From NCBI GenBank assembly GCA_020630975.1, contig JAHDID010000042.1, positions 1-53,449 on the forward strand: a stretch of 53,449 bases of DNA, given 5' to 3'. The stretch is from Verrucomicrobiota bacterium (GTDB taxonomy: Bacteria; Verrucomicrobiota; Verrucomicrobiia; Verrucomicrobiales; DEV007). The notes beneath the pieces are model-generated. The model did no database searches. It was given only the letters and a program-made list of their open reading frames with translations, and was not told the origin of the DNA. The first letter of the stretch is position 1; each line of letters starts with the position of its first letter. Positions 43,878 through 51,662 of the stretch are shown here, in pieces. Made by a program: the position numbers and the translations under genes.

Positions 43878-45122
43878 TTACGCCAATCGCTTCCGGCTGA
43901 CTACAAATTTTTCGTCGTATTCGTAGCCTAGTCCAGGCTTACCGGATGGCTTGAAGTAGTAGCCGTCGAATTGGATAGGCTCTTTGAAAAATTGATTCTT
44001 GTTGAGGCCCTTGGGGCCGGTTGGATTTTCCCGTAGGGTGTTGGCTTCTAGGATCAATACATTGGGAGTGGCCATGCAGAGGTTGGCCATGGCTACCCAG
44101 GTGAGGGGGCCGTAGCTGAAAAAATGTGGGGCGATCTGTAAGCCTCGCATTTCGGCTAGGGAGGCGATCTTACGAGCTTCGGTGAGGCCGCCGACGTTGG
44201 GTGGCGATAGATTGAGAATCGATGCAGCTCGCTTGTCGATCAGGCGGGTGAAGTCATCCAGGCCCTGGAGGTTTTCGCCGGTCGCGATGGGGATGGTGGT
44301 GGCTGCTGCTACTTCGGCCATTTCATCCATACTGCTGGTGGCTGCGGTGGGCTCTTCGATCCAGAGTAGGTCATACTTTTCCAGTGGCTTGCAGGTGGCG
44401 ATGGCACCTGCGGCGCTGCATTGGCCATGGCCGCCGTGGATCAGGTCGACCTTGTCGCCGGCGCCTTCGCGCAGGCAGCGGAAGACCATCTCGTTGTACT
44501 TGATGTTTTCCTCGGTCGGCATGCGGCCGCCAGACTCGTAGACGGTGTCTTCCCAGACTTTTCTGTCGCCAAATCGCTCGTATACCAACCAGGGATCGAC
44601 CTTTACTACGGCACCGGGTTGCTTGGCTAGGTCTCGACCGAGCGCGCGCCAGGCATCTTCATTCTCCAGCTGCTTTTTTGGGGGCTTGCCGTAGTAGTAG
44701 ATACGGATGCGGTCGCGCACGGGACCGCCGAGTAGCTCGTAGACGGGGCGACCGGTTTCGCGACCGAGCAGGTCCCATAGGGCGTAATCGACGGCGGTGC
44801 GATGCGAGCAGAGAACACCGGCACGGCGCATGGTTGACCAGATGGCTTCTACGGCAAAGGGATTGGCACCGATGAGGTGCTCCCGAGCGACCCCGCCTAG
44901 TGCTGGTGCATAGTCGAGATCTGGGAAATCTGCATAACCTGCGGTGCCGGTGCTGGAGATGATTTTTAGGACGTGGCGCTGTTCGCTATTTTGTTTTAGA
45001 GTGAGTAGCTCTAGGGCTGCGATATGGTCGCTGGATTGCGCTGCTAGGTCTAGTCTGGGCAGTCCGGTGATGGCTCCTGCGCCTAGTACAGATTGTTTGA
45101 GGAAGTTGCGGCGATTGGTCAT
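43878..45122 (-). CDS. Tat-exported enolase-superfamily protein (sugar-acid dehydratase-like)
   Basis: A 414-residue protein. MTNRRNFLKQSVLGAGAITG is a Tat leader, which is unusual for a family that is normally cytoplasmic. Capping domain: TAVDYALWDLLGRETGRPVY. Barrel: a KxD motif (VVKVDPW, Lys174), LLWIEEP (Glu256/Glu257), ATGENL (Glu283) and APHFF (His333). The usual first metal ligand Asp (as in VDFHGR) is replaced: the sequence is DLIHGGHGQ (His229, Gly230, His232). It could be a dehydratase with altered metal binding, or an inactive relative. It is encoded 94 bp after the sulfatase-enolase fusion gene, so likely one operon. Confidence 0.85.
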   Translation of the reverse strand: MTNRRNFLKQSVLGAGAITGLPRLDLAAQSSDHIAALELLTLKQNSEQRHVLKIISSTGTAGYADFPDLDYAPALGGVAREHLIGANPFAVEAIWSTMRRAGVLCSHRTAVDYALWDLLGRETGRPVYELLGGPVRDRIRIYYYGKPPKKQLENEDAWRALGRDLAKQPGAVVKVDPWLVYERFGDRKVWEDTVYESGGRMPTEENIKYNEMVFRCLREGAGDKVDLIHGGHGQCSAAGAIATCKPLEKYDLLWIEEPTAATSSMDEMAEVAAATTIPIATGENLQGLDDFTRLIDKRAASILNLSPPNVGGLTEARKIASLAEMRGLQIAPHFFSYGPLTWVAMANLCMATPNVLILEANTLRENPTGPKGLNKNQFFKEPIQFDGYYFKPSGKPGLGYEYDEKFVVSRKRLA

Positions 45123-45215
45123 GGTTAGTGTTTTGGGATTCTAGGAGGGCTGAGGTTCATAGGCTTCGGCCGGGGTTGCCGGGCAGCTAAAGGCAGCCCC
45201 TCCTTGAGCTTGATT

Positions 45216-47729
45216 CTATGGGTTCAGCTCTGCGATTCGCTTTACCTGAAATTTGGTTTCGTCGATTTCGCAGGATTCTGTAGTTAGCGATCCTTTGGTT
45301 ATTTGTAGTGGCTCCTTCAGCACGCCATCCGCCTTTAGCCACTCGTCTTGGTAGCGGGAGGTTATCCATAGTACCTCTTCACGATGAGTGAGTGATCGTG
45401 CGACTGTGATTAGGGAAAGTGGGCCGCCCTGGACTATGGGAGCAATCTTTAGTTTGGCTTCTTGCGCGAGGTCGGCTGTTCGAGCTAGCATGGCGACTCC
45501 GCCGATGTGACCGGCATCTGGTAGTAGCACGGTGCCTGCTTGGTGTTTGATGCCTTGAGCGAAATCTTCGAGTTTGTGATAGTCTCCTCCGAATCCTAGG
45601 GCTTGGTGGAATTCTTTGCGGGCCTCGCCCTGCTCGGGTAGATGTCGCAGCGCCATGGGATTCTCTAGTAGGGTTACTCCATTCCGTTGGCAATGGATGG
45701 CTAGATAGGTCATGCCATCGGTGCTTAGGTTTAGGTCGGCGGCGATGGTGATATCCATGTCTGGATCGGCGGCTTGTTTGGCAGCTAGGACCAGCTGGCT
45801 GATCTGGCCTAGTACCTCCTGCGGGTAGCGATAGGGGGCGCATTCGCCGCGGGCTTTCATCTCATCGTCGAGGGCTCCGGCTAGCTTTAGGCGTACGGCG
45901 GTAAAGCCCGCTTGTTTTAGCGATGCCACGCGCTGGTGCATTTCGTCAGGTGTGCAGAGGCGGCGCTGGCCGTCTGCCTCGTGGTCGATCGTGATCGATG
46001 GGCAGAGCCGTATTTGGCATGGGGTGGCTTCTTCGGCTAGGTCTAGCAGGGCTGACTGCAGGGCGATGATTAGGCCGGCTTTTCCGGGACCTTGCCACAT
46101 GGGGCCAAATCCGTCTCTTTGGTACAGGGCTCGTCCGGGCCATTCGCGGGTTCTGGCATTGAGTAGGTATTTGGCAGTTTGGCCGATCACCGTGTGCCCG
46201 CCATCCACGGCTCGCATCGATGGGTCGGTCATGAATATATTTTGCTTGTGACCCTGTGCCGCGTACCGGTTCACCAGTCTTGCCAGTGTCTCCTCGGCTT
46301 CCTTAGCAGGTAGGCCGAAATCTAGGTAATCGCCATAGCCCTTAGCACCGCCTCGTGTCGTCAGGCGGATGACGCGTAGCTGTGACTCGGCTGCCGATCT
46401 GGGCTCTCTAATAGTCAGTAGATCGGCGGCGACGATCTCGTCCGTTTCTTTAGTAGGGAAGACTACTGGGGTGTCCTCCAGCCAGTCATTCATATACTCA
46501 GACAGCTCCTTTACCTTCTCAGGATTCTGCGCAGCGAGATCGGTGCGGTCGTCTGGATCTTTCTTTAGGTCATAGAGTTCGCGGCTGTCAGGTCGTGCGA
46601 TCAACTTGTCCCAGCCATCGATGACGACACGTGCGATCAGGTCGCTATCCCAGTCCTCTAGTGCATCGACTCGGATATTGTCCGAGTATAGGTCTATAAA
46701 GATGCGGTCTCGCTCAGCTAGGGCCTCCGAGTCCCTCAAATCCAGCCCGGACATGGCCTGGTCGGGCTCGATGCCGCAGGCGCTCAAGATCGTCGGTGCA
46801 ATATCTATATTGCTAGCCAGTGTCGTCTGGTCACGACGGGGGGCGATTTTGTTTTTGTGAGTTAGGAAGATCGGCGTCCGCACACCGGCTTCGACTGGTT
46901 CTTTTTTAGATCGTGTATACCAGCCGACTTTCTCCGGATCTGGGCGCCAACCATTGTCAGCGGAGAAGACGAAGAGCGTGTCATCATATAGATTCTTTTC
47001 TTTCAAATGGTCTACCAACTGTCCGCAGGTCTCGTCGAGCCAGGCGACATTGGCCCAATAACGTGCCGTCGACTCATCTGGGGCCAGATCCTTGTATTTC
47101 AGGTAAAGCCGATCCGGGGCATCGTGCGGCGTGTGCGGTAGAAAGACCGCATACCAGATAAAGAAAGGCTGGGCGTTTTTCTGTGCCTGGTCGACGAAGC
47201 GGTAGATCGGCTCCATGGTCTTGCGACCGATCCCGTGACCAAAGCCTTCGTCAAATCCATGGTCGAGAGGATTTCCCTCCCACCACTTACCGGTCTGCAG
47301 CGTCGCATAGCCACTAGCCTGCAGCTGCTTTACCATGGATGGCGCATGCTCCAGAGTAGCAGTCATGAGTTTCGATTGCTGCTGTGCCAGAGGCCATAGT
47401 TTTTCGTTTTTCCTCAATCTTCTGTGATCGACACCCTCACCCATAAAGGGGCGATTGCCCCGTACGCCTGTCTGGTGCGGATATAGCCCGGTAACGATGC
47501 TGGCTAGAGACGGACGACATATCGCAGCGGTGGTGTAGCCGCGTTCATATAGTAAGCCTTCGCCTGCTAGTTGGTCTAGATGGGGTGTCTCGATATGCGG
47601 ATGCCCCATGAATCCGTAGTCGTCCCAGCTCTGGTCATCGCTGAGGATGAATACCACGTTTGGTCTGTCGCCTGCCTGCGATAGTAGGCAGGTGGTGAGT
47701 AGAGTTAGTATAAGAAACAGGATTCTCAT
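45216..47729 (-). CDS. Sulfatase fused to an enolase-superfamily domain
   Basis: About 837 residues from ATG 47729 (MRILFLILTLLTTCLLSQA, signal peptide); the frame is open 23 codons further upstream. Counting from that upstream end: residues 44-450 are a sulfatase (DRPNVVFILSDDQSWDDYGF, active-site AAICRPSLASIVTGLYPHQT with Cys94, LQTGKWWEGN, FVFSADNGWRPD). Residues about 470-860 are a full enolase-superfamily unit, with capping-domain helices (ALQSALLDLAEEA), RLKL (Lys638), ADLN (Asp688), LLENP (Glu712) and LLPDAGHIGG (Asp761). The motif CRPSL lacks the arginine of canonical CxPxR. The frame is continuous with no stop or shift at the join. Predicted to be exported as one chain. The fusion suggests coupled desulfation and dehydration of a sulfated sugar acid; the substrate is unknown. 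Confidence 0.9.
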   Translation of the reverse strand: MRILFLILTLLTTCLLSQAGDRPNVVFILSDDQSWDDYGFMGHPHIETPHLDQLAGEGLLYERGYTTAAICRPSLASIVTGLYPHQTGVRGNRPFMGEGVDHRRLRKNEKLWPLAQQQSKLMTATLEHAPSMVKQLQASGYATLQTGKWWEGNPLDHGFDEGFGHGIGRKTMEPIYRFVDQAQKNAQPFFIWYAVFLPHTPHDAPDRLYLKYKDLAPDESTARYWANVAWLDETCGQLVDHLKEKNLYDDTLFVFSADNGWRPDPEKVGWYTRSKKEPVEAGVRTPIFLTHKNKIAPRRDQTTLASNIDIAPTILSACGIEPDQAMSGLDLRDSEALAERDRIFIDLYSDNIRVDALEDWDSDLIARVVIDGWDKLIARPDSRELYDLKKDPDDRTDLAAQNPEKVKELSEYMNDWLEDTPVVFPTKETDEIVAADLLTIREPRSAAESQLRVIRLTTRGGAKGYGDYLDFGLPAKEAEETLARLVNRYAAQGHKQNIFMTDPSMRAVDGGHTVIGQTAKYLLNARTREWPGRALYQRDGFGPMWQGPGKAGLIIALQSALLDLAEEATPCQIRLCPSITIDHEADGQRRLCTPDEMHQRVASLKQAGFTAVRLKLAGALDDEMKARGECAPYRYPQEVLGQISQLVLAAKQAADPDMDITIAADLNLSTDGMTYLAIHCQRNGVTLLENPMALRHLPEQGEARKEFHQALGFGGDYHKLEDFAQGIKHQAGTVLLPDAGHIGGVAMLARTADLAQEAKLKIAPIVQGGPLSLITVARSLTHREEVLWITSRYQDEWLKADGVLKEPLQITKGSLTTESCEIDETKFQVKRIAELNP

Positions 47730-47763
47730 CTTATCAATGTTGTAATAGGTAAAGGTTGATCTT

Positions 47764-47813
47764 CTAACACTAACTCTGTACGATGAATCAATTTTCACTA
47801 AAAAACACTAATG
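47764..47813. repeat. Half copy of the AACACTAA repeat
   Basis: CTAACACTAACTCTGTACGA then TTTTCACTAAAAAACACTAA matches the right half of the element at 38500-38549. It lies in the gap upstream of the fusion gene, 35 bp before its ATG, so it may affect that gene's promoter or leader. Confidence 0.65.
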
Positions 47814-47837
47814 GGAGAGGGGATTCGTCTTAGTATA

Positions 47838-49190
47838 TCACACGTCGCTCTTTCGGCGCTTCATTGCCGGAGATGGATCGGGTACCGTTTTGAGATAGGT
47901 CGAGAGGCGAGCTTTTAGCTGCTTAGCTATTTCAGTCTGCTCGCTGTATCGATCGTGCTGCTCGGCGATATCTTCTACGACATTGAAAAGCTTGGCAGAC
48001 TGGACCTCGCGCTCAGTATTGATCTCGGCCAGTAGCTTCCACTGACCAGAGCGAATCACGGCCATTCCCTGCCTAGGCCTTGAGAAAATCAGGCCGTCGA
48101 CTGGTCGCTGCACCGCATCTGTTTTTGGATCGGTGAATAGGCAGGCAAAGCTCCCGCCATCTAGTTCATCCGAGAGACTACCCTCGCCTCCAGCCAGGTC
48201 AAAAAAGGTAGGTAGAAAGTCATAGCCTGCTACTGGCACACGGCAGATCGATCCCGCCTCGATAGTAGGGCCGCGCACCATCAGAGGCACCCGTATACCA
48301 CCCTCGAGCAAGGAGTGCTTGGCGCCAGATAGAGGGACATTGGGCGCAGGGCTCTTAGGATCGCCACCGGGCACAGCACCTCGGCCGCCATTGTCGGTGG
48401 TGAAGATCACATAGGTGTTATCTGAGATATCCAGAGCATCGAGCTCGTCGAGTATCCTGCCGATGCCGCTGTCTACCTCCTCGAGCATACCGGCCCAGCC
48501 GGGGGAGTAGGCTCGGTCTGGGGCTCCTTTTTGCTGATACTTTTCCAGCGAGCTTTGCATCAGCTCCGTCCGCAGATGCACGGCGTAATAGCTCACCTGG
48601 GTGTAGAAAGGCTTGCCGGCCTGAGTTTGCTCTCGGATGAACTCGATCGAGCGATCGGTGACCGAGCCTGTGCGCTTCGGATCGTCGACGATGTGGGCTG
48701 GTTTCATCTTATCAGCCATGCCGCCGGTGACATTGCCGGTGTGGCCGTCGCTCACGTCGTAGCCACACTCCTCCGGCGAGGAGATCATCTTCTCGCCCCA
48801 TTTGCCAAAGTGAGCGCAACGGTAGTCGGGGTTAGCCTGTTTCAGGGCTCGAGGAATGGTCAGGTGATCCGCCGGTACCCACTGGCTCTCAAACTCCGTG
48901 CCCGAGCGAGCCGCGCTGGTGCTGCAGAGGATGGCTCGGCGAGTCGGGGTACAGAGAGGGGCGGGGGAATAGCCACCAGTGAATCGCATGCCTTCCTCCG
49001 CTATGCGATCCATCGCGGGTGTGTGCAGGTAGCTCGACCCGCTCGCAGTGTTGTCCGGATCCATCAGGCCCGAGCGCTGGCTCCAGCCCTGATCATCGGT
49101 GAGGATCAGAATGATATTGGGCGGATCAGCCAGGGCCACAGCCGTGAATCCGAAAAGTGTGAGAAGCAAGCAATAGAGAAGTCGGTTCAT
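47838..49190 (-). CDS. Secreted sulfatase
   Basis: About 450 residues from ATG 49190 (MNRLLYCLLLTLFGFTAVAL, signal peptide); an upstream ATG at 49208 is possible. Motifs are PPNIILILTDDQGWSQRSGL, the formylglycine site CTPTRRAILCS, CAHFGKWGEKM, VIFTTDNGGRGAVPG and GGIRVPLMVRGP. It has the full sulfatase core without an extra domain. It is encoded just upstream of the fusion gene with a 108 bp gap, on the same strand. Target glycan unknown. Confidence 0.93.
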   Translation of the reverse strand: MNRLLYCLLLTLFGFTAVALADPPNIILILTDDQGWSQRSGLMDPDNTASGSSYLHTPAMDRIAEEGMRFTGGYSPAPLCTPTRRAILCSTSAARSGTEFESQWVPADHLTIPRALKQANPDYRCAHFGKWGEKMISSPEECGYDVSDGHTGNVTGGMADKMKPAHIVDDPKRTGSVTDRSIEFIREQTQAGKPFYTQVSYYAVHLRTELMQSSLEKYQQKGAPDRAYSPGWAGMLEEVDSGIGRILDELDALDISDNTYVIFTTDNGGRGAVPGGDPKSPAPNVPLSGAKHSLLEGGIRVPLMVRGPTIEAGSICRVPVAGYDFLPTFFDLAGGEGSLSDELDGGSFACLFTDPKTDAVQRPVDGLIFSRPRQGMAVIRSGQWKLLAEINTEREVQSAKLFNVVEDIAEQHDRYSEQTEIAKQLKARLSTYLKTVPDPSPAMKRRKSDV

Positions 49191-49348
49191 GAGCGCAATC
49201 ATTAGCAATCTAGCTCATTCATAAAAGCCGATTTGGCTCGGGCGCTAAAGATCGGTTTCGTGATAATTGCGTAGGGCAGATTCTGAGATTGGGTGATTCA
49301 TTGCGGGGGGATTTCAGGCCTTGTTGGCCGGTATGGTCTAGAGGGAGC

Positions 49349-50047
49349 TTATTCTCCTTTGCCCCCTAGATAGGTGCCTAGCTGTGGAACCACAGTTTTG
49401 AGTTCTTCTATGATCAGATCAGTGATCGCCTCGGCACCTTTTCTGTTGAAGTGAGTGATGTCGCCTTCTTTGAAATTATAGGTCATGCTCTCTTTCTGGC
49501 CGATCTCATTGTGATGCGCGGTACTTGCGCTGTGTAGGTCGATAAATGGCAGTCCCAACTCCTCCGCCACCGCTTTGGCGGTATTGGCGTAGTCTGTGAG
49601 TGTCGCTTGGTAGCTGTACTTTTCGTTTCTGACTAGTTTCGCTACGATCTCTCCGTTTTCGTCGAAGGATCGCCTGGTCACTGAACTGATGATTATCGGT
49701 TTACCACCAGTATTTTTGACTCGCGTCACGTAGGACTTCAGGTGATCGCGGTACACAGTGGTATCATATCGTTTCTGGTCGTTGTGACCGAACTGTATCA
49801 GCACGTAATCTGGTTTTAGTGCGACTAGGTCATCGAGTTTGGCTGATAGGGAATGCAGAGTCGCTCCATTCTTTGCGTAGTTGAGGATCTCTGCCCGACT
49901 GTCAAACCGCCCTGCAAAGGCGGGTCCCCATCCAGATTGCATCGCGACTGTAGAGTCGCCGATGAGACCGATCGTTACCGCTTTTTCTTCCGCCTGCCCG
50001 ACGGCGTGGACGGTGAGCCAGAAGGTGATGATGAGGACTAATTTCAT
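49349..50047 (-). CDS. Secreted SGNH/GDSL acetylesterase (rhamnogalacturonan acetylesterase-like)
   Basis: About 232 residues from ATG 50047 (MKLVLIITFWLTVHAVGQAE, signal peptide). The SGNH blocks are present: GLIGDSTVAMQSGWGPAF (catalytic Ser), YAKNGATLHS, LIQFGHNDQKRY and the C-terminal GDITHFNRKGAE (Asp and His). Relatives remove acetyl groups from pectic rhamnogalacturonan. The frame is open upstream to 50239, but that part has no leader and crosses a repeat. A role in deacetylating the polymer that the neighbouring sulfatases attack is likely. Confidence 0.88.
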   Translation of the reverse strand: MKLVLIITFWLTVHAVGQAEEKAVTIGLIGDSTVAMQSGWGPAFAGRFDSRAEILNYAKNGATLHSLSAKLDDLVALKPDYVLIQFGHNDQKRYDTTVYRDHLKSYVTRVKNTGGKPIIISSVTRRSFDENGEIVAKLVRNEKYSYQATLTDYANTAKAVAEELGLPFIDLHSASTAHHNEIGQKESMTYNFKEGDITHFNRKGAEAITDLIIEELKTVVPQLGTYLGGKGE

Positions 50048-50061
50048 TGGGTATTCGTATC

Positions 50062-50096
50062 GGTAGGATAGGTTGCCTAATCTGTCCGCGAAGCCT
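50062..50096 (+). repeat. GTAGGAT...GCGAAGCCTATCAG repeat, copy 1
   Basis: It reads GTAGGATAGGTTGCCTAATC then TGTCCGCGAAGCCTATCAG. The inverted copy lies at 51590-51632 on the other side of the EF-hand esterase gene, so that gene is bracketed by inverted repeats. Confidence 0.75.
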
Positions 50097-50204
50097 ATCA
50101 GCGAAGGCTGTGGAGAACGGGTTTGGCAACCCATTCTACCGAAATGACAAAGTAGAAGCAATATAAGTTTTGTTTCTATGCAGGTACTGCAGGGTGTTTT
50201 CGAT

Positions 50205-50239
50205 TGTACCCTATTCACAAATTTGTGTACCCTATTCAA
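50205..50239 (-). repeat. Paired TGTACCCTATTCA repeat
   Basis: TGTACCCTATTCA occurs at 50205 and 50226, a 21 bp period. This is the reverse orientation of the pair at 2702-2736. Confidence 0.7.
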
Positions 50240-50501
50240 TCGGGTGTAGGCGCGGGTGGGTTGGATCTAATGAGGGCTGATGTAGTAAGGCGTAGGCTCG
50301 CTAAAGCAGAGGTTGTTTCCGCTAGGTGTCTATATTGGTATCTGAGTTCGCAAATGCCCTGCGGTGAAATGTGCCAGCAAAGCCTATTTGTAGCGCCTTC
50401 TCTGCACGATGAAACGCCACTCGCTAGGCGCTCGCCGCCACACACTTCAGGCGCTGACTATGCATAAATGTGTCGGCGAATACCAGTGAGTGGCAGCGAA
50501 G

Positions 50502-51560
50502 CTACCTGCCTATCTGCTGGGCTGCTTTTCCGAACTCTTGCTTGTCGATGGTTCCATCGCCATTGGTATCGACGCGGTCGAAGTGCTTGGCATATCTACC
50601 TTTTACCTCACTGCGCTCTAGCTGATCGTTTTGATTGCTATCGAGTTTTTTCCAGACTTCTGCTGTCTTGCCGGTTAGCCCAGATGGGGGCGTAGGGTCT
50701 GTGCTGGCGCCAGGATCTTCCATCGTCGGCGATCCTGTGAGTAAGCCTAGAGAGATAAGAAACTCATCGGCGACTATCATGGTTTTTTCTAGCCAAGGGG
50801 AGGTATTGAAAAAGCCGTGCTTCTGCCCTTCGGCCAAATAACTATCAGCGCGCACATCTTTCTCCTCGGCACGCTCATGGTAGAGATTTGCCAGCTGTAG
50901 GAGATTGTCCTGGGTGCCAAACATATCGATCGAAGGTGGTGTTTGTGGCGTGATATTATCAGCGGGAGAGATCTTCATCCACAGGTGCTCTTTGTCGCCG
51001 AGGCGCGCCTTCAGCTGGTCGACATCGAAACTCATGACCGGATTGAACAAAACCGCTGCAGCGGGTATGGGGGAAATGCTCAGGTCATCGTCTGGTGCAT
51101 CAACGCTGTCCTCGATCATCGTGCAGGCTGCGAGGTGGCCACCGGCAGAGCCTCCTGATGATACCATTTTATCCGGATCGATCCCCAGCTCGGCCGCGTT
51201 TTGTTTCATCCAGCGTACCGCAGACCGCGCATCCTCCGCACATTGATCAGGGGTGACTCCATCCCGCGATTTCACCCGGTAGTCGGCCCTCGCGGTCACC
51301 ATGCCGCGCGAGGCGAAGTATTGAGCCTGAGGTATAAACTTATTGGGCGAGCCATCCTTCCAGCCGCCGCCGAAGAAGAATATCATTCCTGGGCGTTTAT
51401 CTGTCGCCTTCCAACCCTCTGGAAAATGCAGGTGAATCTCTAGCTCTCGATCACCTCTTTTCGCATAGATCTCGGTTTTTTCCGTGATTCCAGCTCGTGC
51501 AGAGGTCATGCAGCAGGTGAGAGCTATTATAGTAATTAAGTGAACTGGCTTCATAGTCAA
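50502..51560 (-). CDS. Secreted alpha/beta-hydrolase with C-terminal EF-hands
   Basis: A 352-residue protein. The signal peptide ends at TSARA. The alpha/beta-hydrolase (BD-FAE/esterase-lipase type) has an oxyanion-hole region MIFFFGGGWKDG, the nucleophile elbow GGSAGGHLAA, and a His in EGQKHGFFN. After a Pro/Thr-rich linker (GASTDPTPPSGLTG) there are two EF-hand-like calcium loops, DSNQNDQLERSE and DTNGDGTIDKQEF. It probably de-esterifies glycans outside the cytoplasm, with calcium binding for stability or anchoring. Bracketed by inverted repeats at 50062 and 51590. Confidence 0.87.
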   Translation of the reverse strand: MTMKPVHLITIIALTCCMTSARAGITEKTEIYAKRGDRELEIHLHFPEGWKATDKRPGMIFFFGGGWKDGSPNKFIPQAQYFASRGMVTARADYRVKSRDGVTPDQCAEDARSAVRWMKQNAAELGIDPDKMVSSGGSAGGHLAACTMIEDSVDAPDDDLSISPIPAAAVLFNPVMSFDVDQLKARLGDKEHLWMKISPADNITPQTPPSIDMFGTQDNLLQLANLYHERAEEKDVRADSYLAEGQKHGFFNTSPWLEKTMIVADEFLISLGLLTGSPTMEDPGASTDPTPPSGLTGKTAEVWKKLDSNQNDQLERSEVKGRYAKHFDRVDTNGDGTIDKQEFGKAAQQIGR

Positions 51561-51589
51561 TATAGTTAAATGAGCGTGTAGGTGGAAAG

Positions 51590-51632
51590 GAATCTGATAG
51601 GCTTCGCGGACGGATTAGGTAATCCATCCTAC
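51590..51632 (-). repeat. GTAGGAT...GCGAAGCCTATCAG repeat, copy 2 (inverted)
   Basis: On the minus strand it reads GTAGGATGGATTACCTAATC then CGTCCGCGAAGCCTATCAG, matching copy 1 with a few changes. Confidence 0.75.
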
Positions 51633-51662
51633 GGGGAGAAGGGAGTGTGCTAGGTCACCCTC

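Larger units (their letters stand above)
50048..50501. other. Gene-free region with three repeat types
   Basis: It holds the GTAGGATnGnTT repeat at 50062-50096, the paired TGTACCCTATTCA repeat at 50205-50239, and the hairpin half-site CACTCGCTAGGCGCTCGCCG near 50410. No gene is recognised. Confidence 0.55.
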
